From Chondrosia reniformis (lineage: Eukaryota > Porifera > Demospongiae > Chondrillida > Chondrillidae), in NCBI GenBank assembly GCA_947172415.1, contig OX359197.1:4340001-4404000 (forward strand): a stretch of DNA of 64,000 nt, written 5' to 3'. Below are positions 46,205 to 57,699 of the stretch, piece by piece. The notes below the pieces were generated by a model. The model did no database searches, was not told the DNA's origin, and saw only the letters and a list, made by a program, of their open reading frames with translations. A program made the position numbers and the translations under genes. How positions within the stretch are numbered: position 1 is the first letter of the stretch; every line of letters starts with the position of its first letter.

Positions 46205-46370
46205 ACTTTAAGGTAATTATTAAGTATACACCTCATGAAAAATATTAGTGGAAGCACTGACGATATAATATATCTAGTTATTCCTTACTTTTAGATAATT
46301 ATTAAGTATACACCTCATGAAAAATATTAGTGGAAGCACTGACGATATAATATATCTAGTTATTCCAATT
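46205..46370. repeat. ~82-bp direct tandem duplication
   Basis: The block taattattaagtatacacc through atatatctagttattcc occurs twice in succession (46214-46292 and 46296-46368) with almost no differences. Confidence 0.9.
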
Positions 46371-46478
46371 TGTATTGTGTTGTATACCTATTATACCATA
46401 GTTCTATTAATTTATACAGGTAATAAATTATGTGATTTAGGCATTTTTGGACCATTCTAAAATTTATACATTTTTTAA

Positions 46479-46709
46479 TTATGCGATTTGAAAGATTGCT
46501 GCAGCATTGCTGTTTTCAGCAGCATACTGACCAATAGCAGCTCTCTGTTCATCGCCGAAGGCCGTATAATAAGCCTTCCAATTAAGATATTCTCTCTGTG
46601 GACTTGTCAATTGTGATACGGCAGTATTCGCTTCCTCTGTAGCTTTCTCACTGATTCCTGTCTTTTTTGCAGTCGGTAGCATGATCTTAAAATACCTTAG
46701 GGGTGTCAT
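46479..46709 (-). CDS. Short frame with a transposase-like HTH segment; fragment
   Basis: A 76-codon frame starts with a possible ATG at 46709 (or at 46682) and ends at TGA/TAA near 46479. Its C-terminal part, YYTAFGDEQRAAIGQYAAEN followed by S-N-A-A-A, resembles the helix-turn-helix lead-in (R-A-x-I-G-x-Y-A-A-E-N-G) that I associate with N-termini of DNA-transposon-derived proteins in sponges and cnidarians. Nothing that follows it on the minus strand continues the protein. It may be a lone fragment of such an element or one exon of an unseen gene. The relationship is from memory and weak. Confidence 0.35.
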   Translation of the reverse strand: MTPLRYFKIMLPTAKKTGISEKATEEANTAVSQLTSPQREYLNWKAYYTAFGDEQRAAIGQYAAENSNAAAIFQIA

Positions 46710-46879
46710 CGTAAATCATTCTTAAATGATCGTCTTTTTAACACCTTAACAGAGGTAAGAATTTTTTGCGCGGTTAAATCAAGTGCGAAATTAAATTATG
46801 AGCTTCGGTAGTCACTCGCATATATATATAGCATAATTAAATATCACACATACATTTATAGAACTACAGTAAGTATATA

Positions 46880-47005
46880 AACTAGAGAACATAAAAACTT
46901 TTCTACAAAAATAGTAGATATAGGGATGGCACAAAAAGCACAGAAATAAGAAAGGGATGTCACACAGTGAAGCATTATTTATGCATGAATCCATCAAGCA
47001 GGGCT
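46880..47005. repeat. Single arm of the 34.3-kb foldback family
   Basis: Contains tagggatggcacaaaaagca and cacacagtgaagcatta, matching the left arm of 34345-34603 with about 85-90% identity by eye. The inverted partner is absent. Confidence 0.8.
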
Positions 47006-47118
47006 CTTGTATATATACATCGTTTTGCAAATGGCGGCGTTCAGGTGGCTTTAGTTAGCAAAGCTTTTTCATTGTTATTTGTAATGTTTAGGACACTTAA
47101 GCATTCTCAATCGTTAAG

Positions 47119-47359
47119 ATGATATTTGAATATATTAAAGCCCAACGATGCGGCCAAGTTGTTGAAGTACGTTTTTTAAACTCTCGAAATACTTGTTTTT
47201 GCTATCCGCAAGTGCAACAAATGGAAGAAAAATGACACCGCCCTAAAATGGTAAGTTTTTAGTTGAAAAAATTCAGGATATTAGAAGGAATGAACGATGT
47301 TTTGGAGCTGACAAAAGAAACTATCCCTTTTCTAAATGACACCAAAGATTTAGAGGAAG
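47119..47359 (+). CDS. Candidate 5' exons of an NLR-type or other gene
   Basis: A start exon at 47119-47166 (ATG, MIFEYIKAQRCGQVVE, then the donor GTACGT) and an exon at about 47277-47359 (ILEGMNDVLELTKETIPFL, then GTAAGC) both have good splice signals and are about 110 bp apart. They point toward the NACHT exon at 49180, 1.8 kb downstream beyond a foldback element. They could be the N-terminal effector region of that gene. No domain is recognised, so this is a candidate only. Confidence 0.35.
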
Positions 47360-47699
47360 TAAGCACTTTATAAACCTAAAATACCATGATACTATGTATG
47401 GTTATTATCAAATACTTAGAGGGGATTAAGATGACGCTGCAGTTACGTATACTTGATATCATACGATACCAGCTTTTTACAGAATCTATGATAAAATTGA
47501 AAGTGTATATGGTTTAATCAACAATATATTAACTAAAATTAAAACCCGAAAGTTGTCTAATATTCATGTGCTACTTACTCTGTTTTGAGCTACAAGCGGT
47601 CTCTGAATATCAACTTGTTCTGATCATCACTAATTAGTGTGAATAGCACGTAGTAGCTACTTCCTAGTTAGTATAAGAGGGAAACAATATATATATATA

Positions 47700-47905
47700 T
47701 TATAACACTACAAGACTTTAGCCACACTGAAATTCTCAATTATATATATATATATTATAACTCTACAAGACTTTAGCCACACTGAAATTCTCAATTATAT
47801 ATATATATTATAACTCTACAAGACTTTAGCCACACTGAAATTCTCAATTATATATATATATATTATAACTCTACAAGACTTTAGCCACACTAAAATTCTC
47901 AATTT
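47700..47905. repeat. ~57-bp tandem repeat, about 4 copies
   Basis: Unit ctacaagactttagccacac followed by tgaaattctcaatt and a TA run, repeated about four times. The reverse complement of one unit occurs at 48870-48900. Confidence 0.9.
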
Positions 47906-48905
47906 CTGCATACAGAGTAGTAGTCTCTACAGATCATATAAGGTTAAACACATGGTCTTCCAATTACCTTTCCACACCTTAGTAGAGACTGAAGATGACA
48001 CATCTGCATGCCATAATCAGCAAAAATTCCAGTCTCATGCAGGGGGTCTCAGCCAATAATCACCGCAGATTTGACTTCCCTTGAGTGTGAGCTAGGAGTA
48101 CCGTTGGTTGCTTTCATGCATTCACATACAAAACAGGGTTATATATATATATATAGTAGGAAATTAGTAAATTCATGTTGCTGATGCTCAACAAGGCTTT
48201 ATTCTCATAATGATCGTAACAAACACTCCACCATGGACAAGTAAAAATATGGACAAATAACTTAAGAAGAGAAGACAGAGTTTAAATTACCAAAGTTTTA
48301 ATACGGTCGACTAACATAATTTCTTTTGAATCACTATAGAGACAACTCTGCCTCAAACTTAATGGGAACGTATACAAATACGCTTTATCTAACCTTCGCT
48401 ACAACTCGCTTATATATTCGGTAGCTTCTTCTCGTAGGGGAGCGTCGACTTGTCATAGCCATTTACAAAGGAGGATCTTCTTTAGGAACGAGGCGGTGAC
48501 GTTTTCGTAACGTTACAAGTTTTCACTAAATGTGTGTACGGAACGACATACGAAGGTGTTGGTGACACTTTAGAAGTACATCACAATATATCACCAGATT
48601 GTGCAATCATAAGCTTGCATTCTTCATTTTAATATCTTGATTATTTTGCAACTTTAATTAAGCAAAACTTCGCCAGACTCCTAGCTAACACTCAAGGCAA
48701 GTCAAATCTGCGGTGATTATTGGCTGAGACCCCCTGCATGAGACTGGAATTTTTGCTGATAATGGCATGTAGATGCATCATTTTCAGTCTATACTAAGGT
48801 GTGAAAGGGTAATTGGAAGGCCATGTGTTTAACCTAGGATCTGTAGACTACTATTCTGTAGGCAGCAGTTGAGAAATTCAGTGTGGCTAAAGTCTTGTAG
48901 CGCTT
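47870..48905. repeat. Inverted-repeat element with ~240-bp arms
   Basis: The left arm (about 47870-48120) and right arm (about 48680-48905) are reverse complements: tttagccacactgaaattct with its complement at the outer ends, then the gccttccaattacc and gtcaaatctgc blocks inward. The arms are copies of the dispersed family at 12905 and 36795. The 550-bp interior has no coding capacity that I recognise. This has the form of a foldback DNA transposon whose arms expanded at the left end into the 57-bp tandem array. Confidence 0.75.
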
Positions 48906-48914
48906 ATTATACCT

Positions 48915-49005
48915 GATTGTGATTATTTTGGGAGTCATTTGCATCCGTATTATATTATGTACCTCAGTGTGATTATCTTGGGAGTCACTTGCATCCGTGT
49001 ATAAA
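48915..49005. repeat. 50-bp direct duplication
   Basis: The block gtgattatnttgggagtca-nttgcatccgt occurs at 48918-48950 and 48969-49000, close before the NACHT exon. Confidence 0.8.
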
Positions 49006-49179
49006 TTTGTAACTTGCACTGTGTAGATATATATATCCGTAACATGAAGCCATACATAAATCGTGTTATGAAAACAATAGAGGGGGCTGCCGCACTAAAA
49101 ATAGTGTACCAAGTGCATTCTATAAGTGCTCTATAGTATAATATATTCTTACATAATTGAAATACCATTTATCATTTAG

Positions 49180-52100
49180 TACTATCCATTACAAAATAAA
49201 ACCAGAAGAGTTATTAAAGAAAAGCGCTGATAAAATCAGAGTGGGGTTTGGCCAGGCTGGCATGGGAAAGACCACTGCTCTTAAATTCACAACTCAACAA
49301 GTAGCAATTAGCAAGTGTGAAAGCGATTTTAAGGTCATTTTGTATTTCCCACTGCGAGATGACACTGTAGGTAGTGCCACTGATCTGAAAGACCTCCTTA
49401 GCTACTACGGGTCGGGCTGCGATATTGCTTCTGTGGAGAAGTGGCTTTTAGAAAGGAGAGGCAAAGATGTCCTCTTGGTGTTTGATGGTGCGGATGAGGC
49501 AAAGGATCTTCTAAGTGAGAATTCTCAGTCTGTGCTGTTACGGTTGTTGCAAGCTAGACTCCTTCCAGAAGCATCCATCATCCTCTCCAGTAGACCTGGA
49601 GTATGTCATGACCTTCAGGATCACTGTTCCACCTTTTACGAAATCCAAGGATTTGATTCAGAGGCCATCAAAGTGTATACATATATATATTATATATATA
49701 CACTATATATTTAGAAAGCTTTTTTCAAAGCTGATCCTCCAAAGATTACAGAGATGATGAGAGCTCTTGAGAAACGACCAGATCTGATGTTAGGAGCTTA
49801 TGTTCCAATGAATCTCTACATCTTTTGCTCAATCTATAAAAATGGCTAATCTCTCCCGCCTACCATGACCAGCTGTTACCAGACCTATGCTTGTCAAATA
49901 CTGAGTAGGGAATTACTAAAGGAGAACAGAAAGTGTCACCTCAATCCAGACCTCTCTGGTTGACCAGATGACCTTTCTGCTCTCCTTTCTGGTCTCAGTT
50001 TGTTAGCATTTAAAGGACTCACGGCTGATCCATCTTCCTTCATTTTCTCAGAGCGCACCATACGAAGGATCTTTCCTTCTCTTGGCAATGGAGAGATATC
50101 CGACTCCTTCTTCAAAAGTCTCCTCCAGGTCCATGCTGGCAAGGTAGGATTCTGCTCAGAGTATACCTTCAGCTTCTCTCATGCCACTCTCCAAGAGTTC
50201 CTGGCTGCCTTCCATCTTCAGCTGTTGCCTGAAAAGAAGCAAATAGAATTTTGGAAAAAAAATCTGAAAAATGCATCCTTTGCAGGTCTTACCAATATAT
50301 CATCTGATGGCTTGGTTGAGCAACTGGTTAGACCATACTCAAAAGGGATATTATCCACCATCCTAAGTGTCTTTAGTACACCAACTGCCAGTTTAAGTAT
50401 TCCTGCTGAATATGATGATTCCAATCCACATCTCCTCTTTCTCTTTCATGCACTTTACGAGTCACAGAACAGACAACTCACTAGAGACATTGTCAAACAT
50501 TTGAACAAGATCATTAGGTTCAGTATTTCCCTTTCCCCATTTGATAGAATGGTGATTTCATTCTACCTTTCACAGTGTAATCATTAACTTGACAAAATTG
50601 CAGTTTCATTATAGCTATTATCCATTAAAACATTGGAAATCAATTATTTCAGAAAACCCAAATCTTCAATTTCCTTCAAGGTTCAGTGTTGATCACTGGT
50701 CTGAAGAAGGTAAGACTGTCTTTTGTATATCACATGATCACTGATATCAACTGTAGTCACGTGTTTTGTTACTTTAGAAGCAAAATCTGTTTCAGCATCG
50801 CTGAACTCATTGAAAAAGCTTTACATTATAATTACTAGCAGCACTTGTGTATCAGCTCTAAGTGTACTATTCTCAATCAACAGTTTGAGGAAGTTGCACC
50901 TCAATATGAATGGTTGTATTATAACAGTAAGTCATTGTGTGATTGCAGTGACACTTTAGTGAGACTAATTTTGATCTGCATACAAAGTTCATTAATATGT
51001 TAACCACAAGTGTCAAACTGCACTATATATACAGAGAGGTCATTTCTAATCCAGTAATTGTACTTGTCAACTTCCTTATATGGGTTATGTTGTTGCATTT
51101 GCTATAATCAAGGATAAACTTTTGAGGTTCATGTAGAATACTCCAGCAAATATATGTATGTCCTCTTAAAAGTGCCTCTAAACATTACTGTTGTTCTGTA
51201 TTCAAGCTGTCAAACCTCATTATGTGAACATGGATAACCTGTAAAACCAAATGTTCAGTAATGTTGAGATCCCCAGAGTGTAGTATGTAATGTTGTACAA
51301 ATATATCAGCTTGACACTATAACACACTTAACTTGTTTAATAAAGTAGCAATTCTGACAGTCTTAAAGAAGTAGGATATTACAAGTGACTATAAAGGAGA
51401 CTATATATAGCTTTTCATACACAGTTTAATTTCTGATGTACTTGTTAATGAGGTTTGACTGTATCAGTGACTTGTATACTTGTGCACTTTACAGGATTCT
51501 GACTCTGTAGTCACTTGAAGAAGATTCTATTGGAAAACCGTTCATTAAGGGAGTTGGCTGTTGAAGATGTGCCAACTGCCTTCTATGATGCCTTACAAGT
51601 GAACACATCCATTACAAGATTGGATGTTTTGAGTGAGTTTTATAACACAAACTATAAACAATACATTACATGATTATGAAAACTTACAAGTGAGCAATTT
51701 TAAGTTGCTGCTGTTTCAGTTATATGCACAATTCTAGTATAGTTAATGAGGTCCTTTGGATTGACTGGTAAATGTAACTCTTAACTACTTTTTATACTCT
51801 ATAATTACATGTTCCAGTGAAGCTTGCATATTTTTGTAATACAGTGAAACCTCTCAATAACGGACAAGTTGGTGCAAAAGGACTTGTCCACTATTCGGAG
51901 GTTGTCCTTTACTGCATGGGAGGTTTTCATAATAAAAGCTTTATATCTGTGTACAATACTATCTGAAACAGGTTCAGCCGTAAGTATGTTAGTTCGTTAG
52001 TACATTCAAGATTAGTCAATAGGACGCTTTTACTTCGTTAACAGCTCCATCAATACTCAGTGAGAGGCATCCCTCGTTACATACAGAAATCTTTCAGTTT

Positions 52101-52661
52101 TATCTGACTGCAACCGTAGCTAGATAAGGCCCTCTTTGTCTGTTAAAAGAGTTTTTGTATTACAAAAAGTCCTTGGGAATGGGCAGAGTGTCCGTTATCC
52201 GGAATTTGGAGGTTGTCCACTATTCGGGAGTTGCTAATGTACTAATCGTATACAAAAATAGGAGCTACATATGAAAGTCTTCAATATTGCTACCTTTCAT
52301 GTGAATATATACTAGTTAAGTATAGGGGTCAATGGTTTAATGGACACGTAGTATATCTAGCTCAGTTAATCAGCAGAATTAGAATTTGATATAATTTGGA
52401 CTGGACTTTCTATTGTGTATAGGGGCTAATGGACGTGAATGTGCAAGTGTGGCAAACTTGACACAATTGAAATACCTGCAGTTGTTTCATACAGACCCTT
52501 TGCCAGTTTTAAATAGTTTGTGTGACAGAAGAGATGCTTTGGAAGATCTAGTTATATCTACTTTTAAGGTTAGTGTTTGTTTAATAGCAAAGCCACATAT
52601 GTATGTATGTTTAATTTTACAGTGTAATTACAGTATTGTTAATGTACAGTTTATAAGTTGA
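49180..52661 (+). pseudogene. NACHT-LRR (NLR-type) gene with two in-frame stops
   Basis: Exon 49180-49672 encodes a NACHT domain: Walker A GQAGMGKTT, Walker B LLVFDGADE, sensor SSRPG. A 42-bp AT-rich intron leads to exon 49715-50587 in the same frame, with NACHT-associated helices (FFKADPPKI, HATLQEFLAAFHL); this exon has TAA at 49847-49849 and TGA at 49961-49963. Following exons fit leucine-rich repeats: 50653-50709, 50778-50926 (SLKKLYIII, SLRKLHLNM), 51511-51632 (LKKILLENRSLRELAVED) and 52423-52568 or on to TGA at 52659-52661 (LTQLKYLQLF). The phase from 50926 to 51511 does not match, so an exon is missing. NLRs are intracellular sensors and are greatly expanded in demosponges. The N-terminal effector domain is not seen at 49180. 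The two stops suggest a pseudogene; sequence error or a null allele are alternatives. Confidence 0.8.
51842..52240. repeat. pogo/Tigger-type MITE candidate
   Basis: Starts with cagtgaaacctctcaataac, a typical pogo/Tigger terminus, and repeats gtccactattcggaggttgt inside and again near 52205. A clear right terminal inverted repeat was not found. A similar terminus (cagtggagccttgctaatga) stands alone near 21741. It lies in an intron of the NLR gene. Confidence 0.5.
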
Positions 52662-52925
52662 AATTTATTGTTAAATCACTGGCCTTCTATGGTATAAATT
52701 GTAAGGTATAGCATAAAGTGTGTTTGACTGGTAAGGTACTGTGAATGTTATAAGATTAAGAGAGACAACACTGCCTACACATGACAGAGTAAACAGAAGG
52801 TATTGTAGACATTGAACTTGTAGTAACTTGTATATTGCATTTTAAATCACAACAAAGTTTGAGTATACAATGTCTGCTCAATCTAACTGTTCAATTTACA
52901 ATTATATCAAACATTAACACTATCT

Positions 52926-54292
52926 TTAGAATCTTAGTTTCATTTCAATATATTGCAGAATATGGGTCCCACTTCTAAAGGGATTCCAGTATATACTACG
53001 ACCAGCTCCCCCTTCATTATCCAATCTTCCATTGGCAAGGGCTGCCATACACTGATTGAACCACCACCCTGCTCTCTGCACTACTGCACAGGAACGAGTT
53101 GGCCAGTTATCATTTTTCTGATCATAGGTAGAAAATTGTTGGCCTTCAATGCTATACCGACCAGGTGGGTTGGCATCTTGACTCCTCGATGTATCTGGTA
53201 CATTTCCACTATAGCTATCAATATGGATCCTGTATTTATCTACTGCATCATTAATTGAAAATATGCTATATTGTGCATATCCTGAAATCCCATTTGTATT
53301 CACCATATCTATCCTAAGGGAGGCATTTCTATCAGGTCTAGCAAGACAGTGAAGATATTTTAGACCAAGCCAATGTGAGCCATTAAGTTGCCCAAAGCCA
53401 TTTTCATATTCTGACCAATTTCTATAAAAGTTTTCAGATGGAATCATTTGTCTCTGAAATGTAATCCAATGCCCATTAGTCATATTGCAGAAAACTGGAA
53501 ATGGTTCAAGATCTCCACAACCTGGGTCTATAGTATAAACACCAGACTCCGTGTTACCACTTGCATAAACCTCTTCACAATTTCCAGGTAGAGCTTTCAC
53601 TATATAAATTTGGATAATTTAAGAATATACGTATATTATCTAAAAACCTACAGTACATATGTATATTGTTTATGAACCACTACTCTAAACTGCATGAGGT
53701 TTAGTGTAACATTTGCACAATACTTTTATATGCTTATGGAGTATATGCATTTTAACTTACATAAAGGGAGTACTGTTTTCCATTTTTGAAGAAGGTCCTT
53801 GTATAATTCTGAGACATTCCTTACATTTTCTTGCACTTTCAAAAGCATTTCTTTCACTTCTTTTTGCTCAGTTTGTATTGCAATGACCTTTCCCTCGGTT
53901 CTGTTTATTTTCTGTGTAAGTATGTACACTCTCCTTTTTTGTTCGGCATTGTCTTCTCTTAGCTCGTCTAGAGATGTGACAAGCTCTCTGCTGATGCCTT
54001 CTATAGAGCTATAATTACAGGTACACACTGCCTCTGGTCTATCTATCCTCTCTAGCAACCTTAACATAACAGTTGCACAGGATGTCCTCTCATTCTCTGA
54101 AGTAGTGTTCAGAGATGGTAATGGAGTGATCACCCTCTCTGGCTTAGCCATAGCTGCAGGCAAAAGTATATACACGTATTATATATAAATATAACAATCA
54201 AATTTATATAAAACTAATTCACTATTGCACTTACTATATTCAAAGGTGCAGAATATCCAAAAGAGATTTATAAACACAAATTTCATCATCAT
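52926..54292 (-). CDS. Secreted fibrinogen-related protein with coiled-coil stalk
   Basis: Three exons with agreeing phases: 54235-54292 (ATG ATG ATG; signal peptide FVFINLFWIFCTF), 53761-54153 and 52926-53599 (stop TAA); 374 residues. Exon 2 encodes a long helical heptad region (LVTSLDELREDNAEQKRRVY through VKEMLLKVQENVRNVSEL), likely to oligomerise. Exon 3 is the fibrinogen C-terminal domain: N-terminal CEEVYASGN...GVYTI, FPVFCNM, WITFQRQM, FYRNWSEYENGFGQL, HWLGLK, FSTYDQKND, CAVVQRAGWWFNQC, ending YIEMKLRF. Fibrinogen-related proteins act as lectins or clotting-like factors in animals. The canonical calcium-site block DxDxD is reduced here to YDQKND, so ligand binding may differ. AATAAA on this strand lies near 52665. 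The gene is convergent with the NLR gene, 265 bp away. Confidence 0.9.
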
Positions 54293-54564
54293 GCTGGATA
54301 CATAGATTTACCACAAAGCTTAACAAAAATTGCTCCATCAATATATAGCTGATAACAAAGCCATACTATATAGTTGGTTTACAAGAACTGGTGTACCCAA
54401 TTATATCATATAAAACTTGCATGGTGTCAGTACTCACTAACCCATTAAGTATAATAATTGATATATATATTGTATATATATATAGTTCTTTCTGATTAAT
54501 TGGATACTCATAAAATTGTATATGTATATAAGAAATTTAAAGAAAAGCAACTATATTATATTTC

Positions 54565-56441
54565 GATAGGATGCACCCTTCGACGTCTGGCTGCCAAATG
54601 TGCGGGGAATCATGTCATGGAAGCCATGGGTGCTCTTCTAGCCCCTTACCAACTGTTATATATATGGCACTCCACATGGAGCTGAGCCTGCATTTCCTCC
54701 AAGATATACAGCCAGGTCACCTGATCCTGAAGCTAAATTTTAGAAATGCATTTAATTCCATCTGCCGTGACAAGATGCTTCTGGTGGTGAAAGAGAGGGC
54801 TCTTGAAATTTACCCCCTTATCCATTCGGCCTACAGTAGGCCTTCCTCCCTTTTCTTTGGAGCCGAGATTATTTAATCATCTGAGGGTATTCAACAAGGA
54901 GACCCCCTGGGCCCCTTCCTCTTCTGCCTGACATTGTCCAGGAAGTGCGTTCAGCATTCCACGTGTTTTACCTGGATGATAGAACTTTGGGCGGAAGCGT
55001 AAAGGAGGTCCTCCACGATCTGAGCCTGGTGGAGAGAGCAGTTTTGGATTTGAGGCTGCATCTCAACCATGACAAGTCAGAGTTAATCTGTGTGGACACT
55101 GCCACCAGAGATGCCATACTATCCGTTGCCCCTAGCCTCTGCCCAGTTGACCCAGTGATGCCACCCTTCTGGATTCACCCATTGATGGAGTGGACAACAC
55201 CATCAAGAAAAAGAAAGAGGCCCTGGAAGTGATAGGAGGCAGAATCCAACATCTGTACGCACATGATTCCCTCTGTTTACTCCGCCATGTCTTCTCCTTT
55301 TCCAAGATCTTGCACATGTCTCCCTGCTTCCTCTCCACTGAACTGGAATTTTTTAACCAACTGCAGACAACACTGTTGGGGTCGATAGCCAACATAGACC
55401 TTTTTGTGAACGATCTAGCCTGGACCCACACTACTCTCCCAGTATGGTCAGGTGGCCTTGGTATCCGGAGTGTCACCCAGCTGGCACCTTCTGCCTTTTT
55501 AGTCTCTGCTGCTGGGTCCTCTGACCTTGTCTGTCAACTTCCCCCTCCCAGGTTGAGAGATGCCATCTACCCTGAACAGAAAGTGGCCCTCAAAGTCTGG
55601 AGAATCAGTCATCAGGAAGAACCCCCAACTACCTCAGTCTGTGCACATCAGAAGGCATGGGACACACCCATCGTCAATGCTGCCTTTGAGCATCTACTTC
55701 AGTCAGCCCCAGATGATATGTCCCGTGCATGCCTCCTGGCTGCACACAGGAGTGAATCTGGAACATGGCTGAATGCTCTGCCAGTCTCAGCCCTGGGTCT
55801 GCGCATGGACGATGATACTGTCCGTGTTGCCATGGGCCTTCACCTATATAGAACCCCACTGTACTTGCCTTATGTCTGCCATCACTGCGGGGCTGAAGTC
55901 GTTAATCTTGGCACTCATGGCCTCAGCTGCAGGAAGAGTCAGGGTCGTCACCCCCAACATGCAGGCATCAATAGCCTCATCCAGAGGCATCTGTCTGCAG
56001 CAGGAATTCTGGCCCACCTTGAACCCACTGGCATGTGCCGTTCTGATGGCAAATGTCCTGATGGTACATCGATCATGCCCTGGCCTGGAGTTCTTTGACA
56101 CACTGGCCCCCTCCCACATTGCATTGGCTTCCAGGGAACCAGGCTTGGTGGTGGAGCAGGCAAAGCAAAAGAAGAAATTGAAGTATGCAGACCTGCTGGC
56201 CACACTCCACTTTGTCCCCATCGGTATTGAGACCACAGTTGTGTTTGGTCCAGAAGCCCTCTCCTTTTTCAAGGAGCTTAGTCGTCGTCTCAGGGCACCC
56301 TCTCTTTCAGGGCACCCTCTCTTTCAGCCATCTTATGCAACAGATTGGGGTCACCATTCAACAAGGGAACACTGCTGCTGTGCTTGGTACTGTTCCTGGC
56401 CCATGGCCAGCAGCAGAGATTTAACTCTCAGACAGATATAG
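54565..56441 (+). pseudogene. Non-LTR retroelement relic with an R2/NeSL-like (restriction-like endonuclease) C-terminus
   Basis: RT motifs run in three frames: L-K-L-N-F-R-N-A-F-N near 54730, G-I-Q-Q-G-D-P-L near 54890 just after a TAA/TGA break, and the catalytic Y-L-D-D near 54970. A long frame 55190-56098 covers the thumb and C-terminal region, with a C-x2-C-x9-H-x3-C knuckle (CHHCGAE...HGLSC) at about 55877, an R-H-x4-N-like element and P-D-G. A frameshift plus a short deletion at about 56090 removes the W-D-x-T/S part of the putative nuclease before the frame continues as D-T-L-A-P-S-H to 56441. So the nuclease is dead. The assignment to the site-specific R2-like clade is inferred from the CCHC and P-D order; it could be a related family. 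Confidence 0.7.
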
Positions 56442-57334
56442 GTGTATTGAGTAATGTCTTAGTGTTTATGGATTATTATTATTTAGTCACCTATTGTAAA
56501 ATTGGGCATGGTTTAAAAACACATACTATAATCAATTAAAGGGCAAGAATAGATCTTCAACATTGTAAAACCGTGAATTGAACACTTACTTGGTTGCTCA
56601 GGATGCATATCTCACCATATTTCAAAACATTATGGGTAACATGTCTATGAAGTTAACGAAGCAAAAAAATAGAGTTAATGTATAGTTCTAGACTGACTTA
56701 AAAATTTAGGCTAGTTATATATACATATATCTGGGGCAAAGCCTAAGGGCATGGCAATAAATCTGCAAATTTCTTTATCATGAAATCACTGATCATTTAG
56801 TAGGTGTTTGGTACCTTCCATGGCCAGTGAGATTCACATCCATACTCATAATACATACACCAATGTGCTGTTTTGCAAAGCAACACGATTATTTCTGAAA
56901 ATGATGTTAACTATTTGATTAAGATTTGCATAAGTACTGTTGTTGGATTATACATTAAACTTGAAAATAGAGGTTATGCATTATATAAAAGAACACACAC
57001 ATATATATAATCAATTATGTTAAAGAGTAAATACGTATGTTTTCAATATGTAGTTCTTCAACATTATAAAACAATTAAGCACTTATATACTTGCAGATAC
57101 TTACATATGTCTATGACATTCCAGCTGTTCAATGGAGGCTACTCCAGAGTATATAGCCCACAAATTAAATTTTAATTTGATCATGCAAGCTCACTTTATT
57201 AATTTACACATACATGCATATGTACTTATATATTGTAAGTTACTTATTATATAATCTATAGCATCCATATAGTTATAATCTATAATTGCAATTATACCTT
57301 TGTCTACTGACCTAGCTATATGTTTAATTTACAA
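56442..57334. other. Noncoding gap
   Basis: AT-rich, no open frame of interest, no clear repeat. I recognise nothing here. Confidence 0.5.
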
Positions 57335-57690
57335 TTAAGTCACTAACAATAACACTATCTTAAAATCTTGGTTTTATTTCATTGCAGAAAATGGGTACCA
57401 CTTCCAAAGGGAGTCCAGTACTACAACCAGCTCCCCTTTCAAATTGATTATACAATCTTTCATTGGCACATTGTTGTATATGCATTTACATGAAGGAGGT
57501 ACTGTTTTCAATTTTTGCACAAGGTCCTTGCATATTATAATTCTGAGATATATGCATATCTACCACATTCAAAGCTGATGGCTGATCAATAACAAAGCCA
57601 TATTTAAGCTGGCTTACAAGAACCGGTGTACCCAATTAGGGAGAATTATTACACATACATTTATGTATGTAATATGAAACCAATAACTTG
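57335..57690 (-). pseudogene. Internally deleted third fibrinogen-related copy
   Basis: From left to right on the plus strand it matches first the 3' end and 3' UTR of the fibrinogen-related exon (around 52905-53045; taacactatctt, gtaccacttccaaagggagt), then jumps at about 57478 to the coiled-coil exon's end (around 53760-53815; aaggaggtactgttttcaat), then at about 57590 to the region upstream of the start codon (around 54350-54400; gtgtacccaatta). So about 1.2 kb of gene is lost between the matched parts. It can make no product. Confidence 0.8.
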
Positions 57691-57699
57691 GTGTCATAA

